64,000 bases of DNA from Streptomyces sp. VRA16 Mangrove soil. Lineage in GTDB: Bacteria > Actinomycetota > Actinomycetes > Streptomycetales > Streptomycetaceae. Position numbers and translations under genes: made by a program. Positions 7,809 through 16,405 of the stretch are shown in pieces (the first letter of the stretch is position 1; each line of letters starts with the position of its first letter). The stretch spans positions 372,001 through 436,000 of the forward strand of contig NZ_JAFVLN010000003.1 in the NCBI RefSeq assembly GCF_017377775.1. Reading direction: 5' to 3'. Under the pieces are notes generated by a model. It worked only from the letters and a program-made list of their open reading frames with translations. It was not told the origin of the DNA and did not search any database.

Positions 7809-10457
7809 TCAGCGGGCGGGGGTGCGGAGCAGGTCGCGGATGCGGCTGGGCGAGAGGGGGCCGCGGCGGACGACGACGCCGAAGGGGCGCAGGGCGTCCT
7901 CGACCGCGCCTGCGAGGACCGCCTGGGGCGCGATGGCGCCGCCCTCGCCGAGGCCCTTGACGCCGAGGTCGTTCATGGGGCTCGGCGAGTGGATCTCGTC
8001 CATGGTGAGGTCGGGGATCTCGGAGGAGGTGGGGACGAGGTAGTCCATGTACGTGCCGGTGCGGGGCTGCCCGTCGGGCCCGTAGATCATCTCCTCGTAG
8101 AGGGCGCCGCCGATGCCCTGCGCGACGCCGCCGGTGACCTGGCCCTCGGCGATGAGCGGGTTCACGATGACGCCGGCGTCGTGGACGACGACGTACTGGA
8201 GGATCTCCAGTTCCCCCGTGTGCTCGTCGACCTCGACGACGGCGGCGTGCGCGCCGCTGGCGACGGCGAAGCCCGGCGGGCGGAAGTGGACGGTCTCGCT
8301 GAGTTCGGTGCCGTGCCGTCCGTCGGTGGGTTCGGGGGTGCCGGGCAGCGGGGCGCGGCCCGCGAGTTCGGCGAGGGTGAGGGTGGGGCCGCCGGGTGTC
8401 CTGGTGATGAACACCCCGTCGGTGAGGGTGAGTTCGGCTACGGGTACGCCGAGTCGGCGGGCGGCCGCATCGAGGGCCTTCTCGCGGACGAGCTTTCCGG
8501 CGCGGTGGGTGGCGTTGCCCGCGTTGACGAGGGCGCGGCTGGCGATGGTGCCGACGCCGAACGGGGTGCGGTCGGTGTCGCCGCCGACCACGTCGATCAT
8601 GTCGAGCGGGACGCCGAGCGCGTCGGCGGCGATCTGCGCCATGGACGTGCGGTGGCCCTGCCCCTGGGAGGGGGCGCCGATGGCCAGCTTGACGCGGCCG
8701 CTGGGCGCGATGTCGATCCGGGCGGTCTCGAAGGGGCCGAGTCCGGTGGCCTCGATGTACATCGCGTAGCCGACGCCGACGTGCTTGCCCGCGGGCCGCT
8801 CCCCCACCGGTACGGCGACCTGGGCGCGGGCCCGGCGCAGCAGCTCCGGGAAGTCGCCCGAGTCGTAGGACTGGGGGTTGCCGGAGCGGTCGACGAGTCC
8901 GGTCGCGTACGGCATCTCTTCGGGGGTGATGAGGTTGCGGGCCCGCAACTCGGCCGGTTCGATGCCCAGTTGCGCGGCGAGCCGGTCCATGGCGCGCTCC
9001 ATCGCGAAGACCGTCTCGGGGCGTCCGGCGCCGCGGTAGGGCGTGGCGAAGGCGGTGTTGGTGAGGACGCCGAGGACGTCGATGTCGACGTTCGGGACGC
9101 GGTAGGGGCCGAGCAGATGGCACAGCGAGTTGTACGGGACGACGAGCCCGGTCATGTTGTACGCGCCGAAGTTGACGGTGATCCGGTCGCGGACGGCGAG
9201 GAGGGTGCCGTCGGCGTCGGCGGCCAGTTCGATGCGGTGGATCTGTTCGCGGGCGTGCGAGGCGGCGGTGAGGTTCTCGCTGCGGTCCTCGCGCCAGGCG
9301 ACGGGGCGCCCCAACTCCCTTGCGGCGTAGGGGACCAGGAGCTCCTCGACGTAGAGGATGCCCTTCTGGCCGAAGCCGCCGCCGACGTCGGTGGCGATGA
9401 CGCGGACGGTCTCGTTGTCGCGGCCGAGGGTGTGGGCGATGGCGTCGCGGACGCGGTGCGGGGTCTGGGTGTTGGACCAGACGGTGAGGTCGCCGCTGTA
9501 GGGGTCGACGCGGGCCGCGACGGCCCGGGTCTCGATGGGTGAGGCGACGTAGCGGTGGGCGTGGAACTCCTCGCTGACGACGGTGTGCGCGGCGGAGAAC
9601 GCGGCGTCCGGGTCGCCGACCTGGGTGGTGACGGCGACGGCGGTGTTGTCGGGCAGGTCGTCGTGGAGCAGCGGCGCGTCGGCGGTGAGGGCCAGGTCCG
9701 GGTCGACGAGGACCGGGAGCGCGCTGTATCGCACGTCGATCAGTTCGAGGGCGTCCTCGGCGAGGTAGCGGTTCTCGGCGAGGACGAGCGCGACGGGCTG
9801 GCCGACGTACAGGACCTTGTCGGTGGCGAGCAGCGGCATCGGGGTCATGGCGACGCGCGGATCGAGGAGTTCGGCCAGGCGCGGCGGGGTGCGCAGCTCC
9901 TCGCGGTTGAGGAGAGCGGGGAGGTCGGCGACGTCGGCGCCGGTCCAGACGGCGACGACGCCGGGGGCCTCGCGCGCGGCCTTCACGTCGACGGACTCGA
10001 TGCGGGCGTGGGCGTGCGGGCTGCGCAGGACGGCGGCCTCGGCGGCGCCGGGCAGGTCGATGTCGTCGACGTAGCGGCCGTCGCCGCGCAGCAGCCGGTC
10101 GTCCTCGACGCGGGGGACGGGGCGGCCGATCCAGCCGCTGCTCTTGGGGGCGGTTCGGTGGTCGGTTCGGTGGTCGGTTCGGTGGTCGGTTCGGTGGTCG
10201 GCCCGGCTGGCAGCCCGGTCGTCGGTCCGACCGTCGGTTCGGCTGGCAGCCCGGTCGTCGGTCCGACCGCCGGTTCGGCTGGCAGCCCGGTCGACGGTTC
10301 GGTCGTCGGCCCGGCTGGCGGTTCGGCCGTCGGCCCGGTCATCCGCCCGACTGGCGGTCCGGCCATCGGCCCGGCCGGCGGTTCGGTCGTCGGTTCGGTC
10401 GTCGGTTCGGTCGTCGGTTCGGTCGTCGGTTCGGTTGTTGGTCCGGGACACGGTCAC
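7809..10457 (-). CDS. coxL: Molybdenum hydroxylase large subunit, form-II CO-dehydrogenase-like
   Basis: 882-aa molybdopterin-cytosine-dinucleotide-binding subunit of the xanthine oxidase family. The conserved body begins at about residue 108 (WIGRPVPRVEDDRLLRGDGRY). The active-site loop reads PYRGAGRPE, the form-II signature (AYRGAGR), not the AYxCSFR of form-I CO dehydrogenase, so the substrate may not be CO. GGFGQKG, GQGHRTSMAQ and the catalytic-Glu region GLGEGGAIAPQA are present. The GTG at 10457 overlaps the coxS stop by 4 bp (GTGA), showing translational coupling. Residues 5-104 are 25 tetrapeptide repeats with no place in the family fold. Confidence 0.88.
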   Translation of the reverse strand: MTVSRTNNRTDDRTDDRTDDRTDDRTAGRADGRTASRADDRADGRTASRADDRTVDRAASRTGGRTDDRAASRTDGRTDDRAASRADHRTDHRTDHRTDHRTAPKSSGWIGRPVPRVEDDRLLRGDGRYVDDIDLPGAAEAAVLRSPHAHARIESVDVKAAREAPGVVAVWTGADVADLPALLNREELRTPPRLAELLDPRVAMTPMPLLATDKVLYVGQPVALVLAENRYLAEDALELIDVRYSALPVLVDPDLALTADAPLLHDDLPDNTAVAVTTQVGDPDAAFSAAHTVVSEEFHAHRYVASPIETRAVAARVDPYSGDLTVWSNTQTPHRVRDAIAHTLGRDNETVRVIATDVGGGFGQKGILYVEELLVPYAARELGRPVAWREDRSENLTAASHAREQIHRIELAADADGTLLAVRDRITVNFGAYNMTGLVVPYNSLCHLLGPYRVPNVDIDVLGVLTNTAFATPYRGAGRPETVFAMERAMDRLAAQLGIEPAELRARNLITPEEMPYATGLVDRSGNPQSYDSGDFPELLRRARAQVAVPVGERPAGKHVGVGYAMYIEATGLGPFETARIDIAPSGRVKLAIGAPSQGQGHRTSMAQIAADALGVPLDMIDVVGGDTDRTPFGVGTIASRALVNAGNATHRAGKLVREKALDAAARRLGVPVAELTLTDGVFITRTPGGPTLTLAELAGRAPLPGTPEPTDGRHGTELSETVHFRPPGFAVASGAHAAVVEVDEHTGELEILQYVVVHDAGVIVNPLIAEGQVTGGVAQGIGGALYEEMIYGPDGQPRTGTYMDYLVPTSSEIPDLTMDEIHSPSPMNDLGVKGLGEGGAIAPQAVLAGAVEDALRPFGVVVRRGPLSPSRIRDLLRTPAR
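10146..10445 (-). repeat. 25 tandem 12-bp units encoding Arg-Thr/Ala-x-x tetrapeptides at the CoxL N-terminus
   Basis: Exactly 300 bp in 12-bp steps. Translated in the coxL frame they read RTNN, four RTDD, RTAG, RADG, RTAS, RADD and so on to three RTDH and RTAP. Position 1 of every unit is Arg, position 2 is Thr or Ala, and positions 3-4 are mostly Asp, His, Ser or Gly. The end units (RTDD, RTDH) are near-identical runs, so expansion looks recent; the middle is a higher-order mix. Confidence 0.92.
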
Positions 10458-11005
10458 TCCCCTCGCTTCGCGTCGTCGTACGTCTCGTCGAGGGCCTGGC
10501 CCACGGCGCGGCGGATGTTGCGGTAGCCGGTGCAGCGGCACAGATGGCCGCTGAGGGCGTCGGCGACCTCGCTCTGCGCGGGGCGCTCGTCCTGTTCGGT
10601 CAGCGCGGTCGTCGTCATCAGGAAGCCGGGGGTGCAGAAGCCGCACTGCATGCCGTGGCACTCGTGGAAGGCGCGCTGCACGGGAGTGAGCGGGGCGTCC
10701 TGCGGGGCGAGGCTCTCGACGGTGCGCAGGTCGGCGCCCTCGCACTGGACGGCGAGGGTGAGGCAGGACCGGACGGGCTCACCGTCGACGAGGACGGTGC
10801 AGGCGCCGCAGACGCCGTGCTCGCAACCGACGTGGGTGCCGGTGAGGCGGAGCCGGTCGCGCAGGAAGTCGCTGAGCAGCAGCCGGGACTCGACCTGTGC
10901 GGTGACGGGTGCGCCGTTGACGGTCAGGCGTATCTCGTGCCAGCCGGAGGGCTCGGCGAGCGGCGGGGTCCGCACGGGGCGGGGGCCGGGGGTGACGGTG
11001 GTCAT
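10454..11005 (-). CDS. coxS: Molybdenum hydroxylase small subunit, 2x[2Fe-2S]
   Basis: 183-aa electron-transfer subunit. The plant-type [2Fe-2S] motif is GCEHGVCGACTVLVDG with a further Cys in PVRSC. The second, xanthine-oxidase-type cluster uses MQCGFCTPG and LCRCTGY. About 25 extra N-terminal residues (TTVTPGPRPVRTPPLAEPSG) precede the usual start of the family. The ATG at 11005 overlaps the coxM stop (ATGA), and its own stop overlaps coxL, so M-S-L are translationally coupled. Confidence 0.92.
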   Translation of the reverse strand: MTTVTPGPRPVRTPPLAEPSGWHEIRLTVNGAPVTAQVESRLLLSDFLRDRLRLTGTHVGCEHGVCGACTVLVDGEPVRSCLTLAVQCEGADLRTVESLAPQDAPLTPVQRAFHECHGMQCGFCTPGFLMTTTALTEQDERPAQSEVADALSGHLCRCTGYRNIRRAVGQALDETYDDAKRGE

Positions 11006-11883
11006 CGGGTGCGCTCCCATGCGGTGGTGCAGGCGCGGACGAGGAGGTGGGCGGCCGCTTCGCGGCGGTAGACGGCGGTGGCGTGCACGTCGTCGGACGG
11101 GGCGAGGTGCGCGAGCGCCGCGTCGCGGGCGGCGGCCAGGGCGGCCGGTCCCGCGTCGGTGCCGGTCAGCGCCTGTTCCACGGCGGGCAGGCGTACGGGT
11201 ACGGAGCCCGCCCCGCAGAACACGACGCGGGCCGAGCCCACGGTGCCCGCGTCGCCGTCGGCCGCGGTGAGCAGCACGGCGACGCCGATCGTGGCGAAGT
11301 CGCCGTGCCGGCGCGCGAGCTCCTCGAACGCCCAGCCGCCCGGTCGGGGCGGCAGGACGACCTCGGTGAGCAGCTCGTCCGGTGCGACAGCGGTCTGGAA
11401 GGTGGCGACGAAGAAGTCCTCGGCGGCCACCGTACGGGTCCCGGACGGGCCCGCGATCACGAAGCGGGCGTCCAGCACCAGGGCGGCGGTGGGCAGTTCG
11501 GCGGCCGGGTCGTGGTGGACGAGGCTGCCGCAGACGGTGCCGCGGGCCCGGATCTGCGGGTGTCCGATGTGGCCGATCGCGGCGGCGAGCAGCGGCCATC
11601 CGGCCCGGACGCCGGGGTCGGCCGCGGCGCGGGCCTGGCGGACGGCCGCGCCGATGTGCAGGGCGCCGGACGCGTCGACCGTGATCCGGTCGAGGCCGGG
11701 GATACGCGTGATGTCGACGAGCAGACCGGGGCGGGCGAGGCGCATGCTCAGCATCGGGATCAGCGACTGGCCGCCGGCGACCACCTTGGGGTCGCGGTCC
11801 TCGTCGGCGAGCAGCGCCAGTGCCTCCGGAACGGTGCGGGGCGCGCTGTAGTCGAAGGGTGTGGGTTTCAAGCCGTCTGCCAC
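11002..11883 (-). CDS. coxM: Molybdenum hydroxylase medium subunit, FAD-binding
   Basis: 293-aa FAD subunit. It starts with the usual FDYSAPRTVPEALALLA, has the FAD-diphosphate loop VAGGQSLIPMLSMRLARP near residue 37 and the second FAD contact GHIGHPQIRARGTVCGSLVHH, then the CO_deh_flav_C domain. First gene of the coxMSLG operon, 80 bp from the divergent xdhC. It shuttles electrons from the [2Fe-2S] clusters of CoxS to an acceptor. Confidence 0.92.
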   Translation of the reverse strand: MADGLKPTPFDYSAPRTVPEALALLADEDRDPKVVAGGQSLIPMLSMRLARPGLLVDITRIPGLDRITVDASGALHIGAAVRQARAAADPGVRAGWPLLAAAIGHIGHPQIRARGTVCGSLVHHDPAAELPTAALVLDARFVIAGPSGTRTVAAEDFFVATFQTAVAPDELLTEVVLPPRPGGWAFEELARRHGDFATIGVAVLLTAADGDAGTVGSARVVFCGAGSVPVRLPAVEQALTGTDAGPAALAAARDAALAHLAPSDDVHATAVYRREAAAHLLVRACTTAWERTR

Positions 11884-11890
11884 CTGACCT

Positions 11891-11942
11891 CTCGGGCTGA
11901 CTTCTCGGACCGACTTCTCGGACCGACTTCTCGGGCTGAGTT
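11891..11942 (+). repeat. Four 13-bp tandem repeats in the coxM-xdhC divergent promoter
   Basis: Units ctcgggctgactt, ctcggaccgactt (twice) and ctcgggctgagtt follow without gaps in the 80-bp gap between the divergent coxM and xdhC genes. They could space or form regulator binding sites, or be simple slippage products; the sequence alone does not decide. Confidence 0.85.
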
Positions 11943-12038
11943 CTGGGCCGGTCCTTCAGGCCCATGTATCTAATGGCTGAAATGATTGACGCTGAACTAT
12001 CTTCTTGGCAAGAGGCTGCGAGGAAAGGTTCCGAAGTG

Positions 12039-13145
12039 ATGCGTCACGTGATCGACCAGGCCGCCGCATGGCAGTCCGACGGGGTCCGCTTCGCGCTGGC
12101 CACGGTGGTACACACCGCGGGCTCGGCCCCGCACCCGGTGGGCACGTCGATGCTCGTCGCCGCCGACGGGCGGGTGGTCGGCAGTGTCTCCGGCGGCTGC
12201 GTGGAGGCCGCGGTGTGCGCCCTCGCCGAGGAGGTGCTCGCGGGCGCGGGACCGGCCCGCGAGACGTACGGGGTGAGCGACGACGACGCCTTCGCGGTGG
12301 GGCTGACCTGCGGCGGGACGATCGAGGTGACGGTGCGCGAGATGACCGCGCAGGCGCCGCTCGGCCGGGTGGCGGCGGCGGTCGCGGCCCGGGCCCCGGT
12401 CGCGCTCGTGACGCCGCTGGACGGGGACGGCGGGGTGCTCGTGGTGGACGGTGCGGGCCCCGCGGGTTCGCTCGGCGATCCGCGCCTGGACCGGGCCGCG
12501 GCCGACGCCGCCGCGGGGCTGCTGCCCTGCGGCGAGAGCGGTGTCGTCCGGGTCGGCGAGGCCGCGCCGGGACCGGACTGCGCACCCGAACGGGACGTGT
12601 TCGTCCGGTGTTTCGGGGCCCCGCCCCGGCTCCTGGTGTTCGGCGCCGTCGACTTCGCGCGCCCGCTGGTGCGGATCGGCGCGCTGCTCGGGTACCGCAC
12701 GACGGTGTGCGACGCGCGCCCCGCGTTCGCGACCCGCGAGCGCTTCCCCGAGGCCGACGAGGTCGTCGCCCACTGGCCGCACCGCTGGCTCGCCGCGCAC
12801 GAGAACCTGGTCGACGCGACGACGGCGGTGTGCGTGCTGACGCACGACGCCCGCTTCGACGTGCCGCTGCTGGCGGTGGCGCTGCGCGGGCGGGCCGGGT
12901 ACGTCGGCGCCATGGGCAGCCGTCGCACCCACGAGGACCGGCTCGCGCGGCTGCGGGAGGCCGGTCTCGACGCGGCCGCCCTGGACCGGCTCCGCTCCCC
13001 CATCGGCCTCGACCTCGGCGGGCGCGGGCCGGAGGAGACGGCCGTGTCGATCGCGGCGGAGATCGTCGCGGCGCGCCGGGGCGGCAGCGGGCGCCCGCTG
13101 GGCGAGTTGACGGGGCCGGTCCACGCAGCCGCCCGGAATTTTTGA
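12039..13145 (+). CDS. XdhC/CoxI-family molybdenum hydroxylase maturation factor
   Basis: About 368 aa. The N-terminal XdhC_CoxI domain (LATVVHTAGSAPHPVGTSMLV, VSGGCVEAAV, GLTCGGTIEV) and the C-terminal Rossmann XdhC_C domain (LLVFGAVDFARPLVRIGALLGY, YVGAMGSRRTHEDRL) are complete. Family members insert or sulfurate the Mo cofactor of enzymes such as the CoxL product encoded on the other strand. AGGAAAGG at 12021-12028 supports ATG 12039 (or GTG 12036); an in-frame ATG at 11964 would place the start in the repeat-bearing promoter. One Gly of the usual Rossmann GxGxxA is altered (FGAVDFA). Confidence 0.88.
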   Translation: MRHVIDQAAAWQSDGVRFALATVVHTAGSAPHPVGTSMLVAADGRVVGSVSGGCVEAAVCALAEEVLAGAGPARETYGVSDDDAFAVGLTCGGTIEVTVREMTAQAPLGRVAAAVAARAPVALVTPLDGDGGVLVVDGAGPAGSLGDPRLDRAAADAAAGLLPCGESGVVRVGEAAPGPDCAPERDVFVRCFGAPPRLLVFGAVDFARPLVRIGALLGYRTTVCDARPAFATRERFPEADEVVAHWPHRWLAAHENLVDATTAVCVLTHDARFDVPLLAVALRGRAGYVGAMGSRRTHEDRLARLREAGLDAAALDRLRSPIGLDLGGRGPEETAVSIAAEIVAARRGGSGRPLGELTGPVHAAARNF

Positions 13146-13195
13146 ACACTTGTTCCGACAACGCACCGATCCCGATCCTTTTGAACGCACGTTCA
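13143..13195 (+). promoter_or_regulatory. Two palindromic operator candidates upstream of the TetR-MarR fusion gene
   Basis: TGAACGCACGTTCA at 13182-13195 is a perfect 14-bp palindrome 41 bp before the GTG start. TGAACACTTGTTCC at 13143-13156 is the same motif with one end base changed. The centres are 39 bp apart. Their layout suits autoregulation by the downstream TetR-type protein, but the second MarR DNA-binding domain of that protein could equally be the reader. Confidence 0.6.
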
Positions 13196-13235
13196 TGAAG
13201 CGGGGAGCTCCGGACGCGTCGTCTAATGTGGCCAG

Positions 13236-14357
13236 GTGGACGCAGAGCAGGAGACAGCCCCCGACAACGAGCGGCGGCGCGCCCGCTCGCACGACCCCGA
13301 GGGGAATCGCCGGGCCGTGCTCGCGGCGGCCCGGCGGCTGTTCGCGGCCCATGGCTATCAGGGGGCGAGCATCCGGGCCATCGCCGCCGAGTCCGGGGTG
13401 ACGCCCGGTCTCGTGATGGCGTACTTCGGGTCCAAGGACGGCCTCTTCCGTGCCGTCGTGGGCGAGGGCACCGGGGTCACGGCCCATGTGCTCGACGCGG
13501 CGGGCAACGATCCGGCCGGACTCCCGCAGGCGCTCGCCCACTCGTATCTGGACCGCTGGGACCGGCTCTCCGCCCAGGACCCGCTCGCGGCGCTGATCCG
13601 CTCAGCGCTGAGCCACCCGCCCAGCGCCGAACAGCTGGCCGAGCTCCTGGACCGTCTGGTGACCGGGCCGCTGACCGGGGTGCTCGGTGACTCGCACGAG
13701 GCCAGGACGCGGATCGGGCTCATCCGCAGCATCCTGTTCGGCGTCATCATGGAGCGGTACCTGTTCGCGCACGAGCCGGCCCGCTCGGTGCCGACGGAGG
13801 AACTGGAGCCACTGCTCGCCGCGGTGCTCGCCACGGCCGTCGGCACACCGGCGACCGCGCGGGCCCCGGCCGTACCGCCGCAGGACCCCGCCCCCGCGAC
13901 CGACGCGGACACCCGCGTCTTCGCCGCGCTCACCGAGTGCGCCGCCCGCTACCGCACCCTTATCGGACGCGTCGTGAAGCGGCACGGCATCGGCCTCGCC
14001 GCGTTCGAGGTGCTCGCGGAGCTGCGCCGCGCCCCCTCCCCGCGCACCATGACCGAGCTCGCCGCGGCGGGCGCGGTGCGGGCCGGCGGGATGACCCAGC
14101 ACGCCGACCGGCTGGCGCGCGCCGGGCTCATCGAGCGGGAGCGGGACGCGCAGGACCGGCGTGTGGTGCGGCTGCGGCTGACCACGGCCGGACGCGCCCT
14201 CGTCGACGAGGTGGCCGGGGAACGGCGGGCCGCGGAGCGGCAGTTGCTCGGCGGGCTGCGGCCGGACGAGCGCCGCCGGCTGGGCGTGCTGCTCAACGGT
14301 ATGGGCCGCGTCCTGGCCGGGGCCGCGTCGGAGGCGCTCCCCGACGCGGCCCCGTAG
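13236..14357 (+). CDS. TetR-MarR fusion transcriptional regulator
   Basis: 373 aa in one uninterrupted frame. Residues ~20-70 are a TetR_N DNA-binding domain (NRRAVLAAARRLFAAHGY, ASIRAIAAESGV, YFGSKDGLF). A TetR ligand-binding region runs to ~205, and after a Pro/Ala linker residues ~230-365 are a full MarR domain (TMTELAAAGAVRAGGMTQHA, RLARAGLIERERDAQDRR, RLTTAGRALVDEV). Each half alone would be a complete regulator. The GTG at 13236 fits the usual distance to the TetR helix. It follows xdhC on the same strand after 90 bp and faces the MaoC gene. Role inferred: control of the cox locus or of its own neighbours. Confidence 0.85.
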   Translation: MDAEQETAPDNERRRARSHDPEGNRRAVLAAARRLFAAHGYQGASIRAIAAESGVTPGLVMAYFGSKDGLFRAVVGEGTGVTAHVLDAAGNDPAGLPQALAHSYLDRWDRLSAQDPLAALIRSALSHPPSAEQLAELLDRLVTGPLTGVLGDSHEARTRIGLIRSILFGVIMERYLFAHEPARSVPTEELEPLLAAVLATAVGTPATARAPAVPPQDPAPATDADTRVFAALTECAARYRTLIGRVVKRHGIGLAAFEVLAELRRAPSPRTMTELAAAGAVRAGGMTQHADRLARAGLIERERDAQDRRVVRLRLTTAGRALVDEVAGERRAAERQLLGGLRPDERRRLGVLLNGMGRVLAGAASEALPDAAP

Positions 14358-14372
14358 GGGGCGTTCGGTCTG

Positions 14373-14897
14373 CTACCCCCGCGTCCGATCACGCCTCAGC
14401 AGATACTTGTGGTGCCCCTCCAGCACGAGTTCGCCGCGCTGATTGTGGACGCTCGCGGCCGTGGTGACGACGCCGTTGTCGCCCTGCGGCTCCAGGCCGG
14501 TGACGGTGAGCGCGGGGTAGAGCGTGTCCCCGGAGTGCACCTCGGCGAGGAACGTGCAGGACAGTTCGAGGAAGCTGATGAACACGTCGCCGATGAAGTG
14601 CGGGAAGAGGGTGGCTCCGGGGGCGGTGAAGGCCAGTACTTGCAGACCGTGGACGACGGGAGCCGCATGACCGTGTCTGCGCGCCCACTCGACGTCGTAG
14701 TGCACGGGGTGGTTGTCCGCGGAGACGGTCTGGAACGCGGCGGCGTGGGCATCGGTGAGGGTGCGGCTGGGCGCCCGGAAGACCTCTCCGACGCGCAGGT
14801 CCTCGAAGGCCCGCGCCGGTACGACCTCGAAGGCGCGGGGGTCGAAGGGGGCCGCGGCGGCCTCGGCGGGAGCGGGGTCCGTGTGGGGTAGTGACAT
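14373..14897 (-). CDS. MaoC-like hot-dog dehydratase
   Basis: 174-aa single hot-dog domain. It carries LTDAHAAAFQTVSADNHPVHYDVEWARRHG, matching the MaoC (R)-hydratase active-site region with Asp and His five residues apart (DNHPVHY), and VVHGLQVLAF. Family members hydrate 2-enoyl-CoA or handle related thioesters. ATG 14897 gives the normal length; the longer frame upstream runs into the next gene. It sits 35 bp downstream of the secreted beta-propeller gene on the same strand, so the two may be co-transcribed. Confidence 0.8.
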   Translation of the reverse strand: MSLPHTDPAPAEAAAAPFDPRAFEVVPARAFEDLRVGEVFRAPSRTLTDAHAAAFQTVSADNHPVHYDVEWARRHGHAAPVVHGLQVLAFTAPGATLFPHFIGDVFISFLELSCTFLAEVHSGDTLYPALTVTGLEPQGDNGVVTTAASVHNQRGELVLEGHHKYLLRRDRTRG

Positions 14898-14932
14898 GGG
14901 CAGTCCTGTCGGAAGGGGGCGGGACGGATGGC

Positions 14933-15907
14933 CTATCGGTGCGAAGTGATGTGTGCGGACAGGAGGTTGGGGTCGGTGTCGGTGAAGTAGGCGCCGCTGG
15001 CGATGTAGGCCGTGGTGCCGCGCACGGCGACCGACGTCGGGTTCTGCAGGCCGTCGGCCGCCGTGAGCACGGTCGTGTGTCCGCCGTCCGGACCGACCAG
15101 CGCGACCTCGTTGTCCGCGTTGATCGCCGCCAGCAGCGTGTCGCCGTGGCCGGTGAACGCGAAGTCGTCGATGTCGACCAGGCCGGTGGCCCGGGTCTCG
15201 ACGGGGCCGGCCGCGGCGTGCCGGGTGACGGGGATGCGCAGCACCGTGCCCTTGTCGAGATTGGTCACCCATACGTCGCCGTTGTGGACCTTGACGCCGT
15301 TGGCGCCGAGGAAGCCGGCGGGGGCGAGTTCGGGGCCGGTGGCCCAGGGGGTCACGGGGCCGCCGTGGGTCGGCACCCGCCAGAGGGTTCCGCGGACCGA
15401 GTCGGCGGCGTACAGCAGGTGTTCGTGGGCGTCGAGGGCGAGGCCGTTGGGCAGGCCGTCGGCGGGGAGGGCGGCGATGCGCTGCGGTGAACCGCCGGGG
15501 CGCAGGCGCCACACGCCGGTCAGGTCGCTGCTGCCGGTGGCGTAGAGGAAGTACAGCGTTCCGTCGTGGTCACGGACGATGCCGCCGAGGAAGGGGGAGC
15601 GGAGGGTGGGGGTGACGGATCCGGCGGGCGGCTCGGGCAGCGTGGCGAGGATGTGCACCCGCCCGTCGGGCGTGATGCGGGCGATCCGGCGGCTGTAGGC
15701 GAAGGTGACCACGGCGCTGTTGCCGGGCTCCAGGGTGATGTTCTCGGGTCGCCGGCCGTCGGCGATGTCCAGGTGGGCGACGAAGCGCACGTCCGGCGTC
15801 GAACGGGCGCCGGTCGCGGCCGCGGGGTCGGTCATGGTGGCCGCGAGGACGGCGGCCACGGCTGCGGCCACGAGGGCGGAACGGGTCCTGGTGAGCGTTC
15901 TGGGCAT
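14933..15907 (-). CDS. Secreted SMP-30/NHL-type beta-propeller protein (ScyD/ScyE-like)
   Basis: 324 aa. A Sec signal peptide is clear (MPRTLTRTRSALVAAAVAAVLAA, then an Ala-x-Ala-like region before ATGARSTPD). The rest is repeated blades such as GRVHILATLPEP, SDLTGVWRLRPGG, GLPNGLALDAHEHLLYAAD and LGANGVKVHNGDVWVTNLD, the pattern of gluconolactonase-like calcium propellers and the ScyD/ScyE family. ATG 15907 has AGGAG 7 nt upstream. Enzymatic role unknown; probably extracellular. Confidence 0.8.
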   Translation of the reverse strand: MPRTLTRTRSALVAAAVAAVLAATMTDPAAATGARSTPDVRFVAHLDIADGRRPENITLEPGNSAVVTFAYSRRIARITPDGRVHILATLPEPPAGSVTPTLRSPFLGGIVRDHDGTLYFLYATGSSDLTGVWRLRPGGSPQRIAALPADGLPNGLALDAHEHLLYAADSVRGTLWRVPTHGGPVTPWATGPELAPAGFLGANGVKVHNGDVWVTNLDKGTVLRIPVTRHAAAGPVETRATGLVDIDDFAFTGHGDTLLAAINADNEVALVGPDGGHTTVLTAADGLQNPTSVAVRGTTAYIASGAYFTDTDPNLLSAHITSHR

Positions 15908-16405
15908 GGAGTGATCTCCTGGTTTCGGTCGGACGGGCGCGGGCGGGCGAACTCCTGGCACAGTTCGCCGATGCGGCGCACGGCGCTGACGCTCGCCGTT
16001 GAGCGTGCGGGTCGGTTCGAGATCGTCGGGGTCGTCGGGATGACCGGGGTCGTCGAGGTCGTCGGGTTCACCAGCCGGGGGCCTGCCGGAGCGAAGCCCG
16101 GGCAGGCGTCGCCGGGGCCGGACCGCGGTGCCGGTCGGCCCATGGGGAGGACACGTTCGGGGAGATCTCGTCCGACGGTGGGTCCCGCGACGTGGTTCCC
16201 GGCATCGGCCTCACGCCCGTGGCGTGCCGCGCGGCCCATGACGACGACCGCTTCCACCTCCCGGTCGGGGTCCGAGCGGAGCCGTGTGGCTCTGCGGTCC
16301 CTGCGGATGACCGGAGGACTGCCCGGGGATGGGGGTCCCGCGGCCGGACGGTGGGGGGTGAGAGCTGTCGGCCGCGGGACGTCGTGGCCCGGTCCGTGGC
16401 CCCGG
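15908..16405. other. Non-coding stretch with a 9-bp repeat
   Basis: No supported gene in these 498 bp; the long open frames crossing it are compositional shadows. At 16022-16066 there are five 9-bp units of the type gtcgtcggg (unit 3 is atgaccggg). The part next to 15907 should hold the promoter of the propeller gene. Confidence 0.5.

Noticed and set aside
7809..10457. Form-I CO dehydrogenase (CO oxidation)
   Set aside because: The active-site loop is PYRGAGR rather than AYxCSFR.
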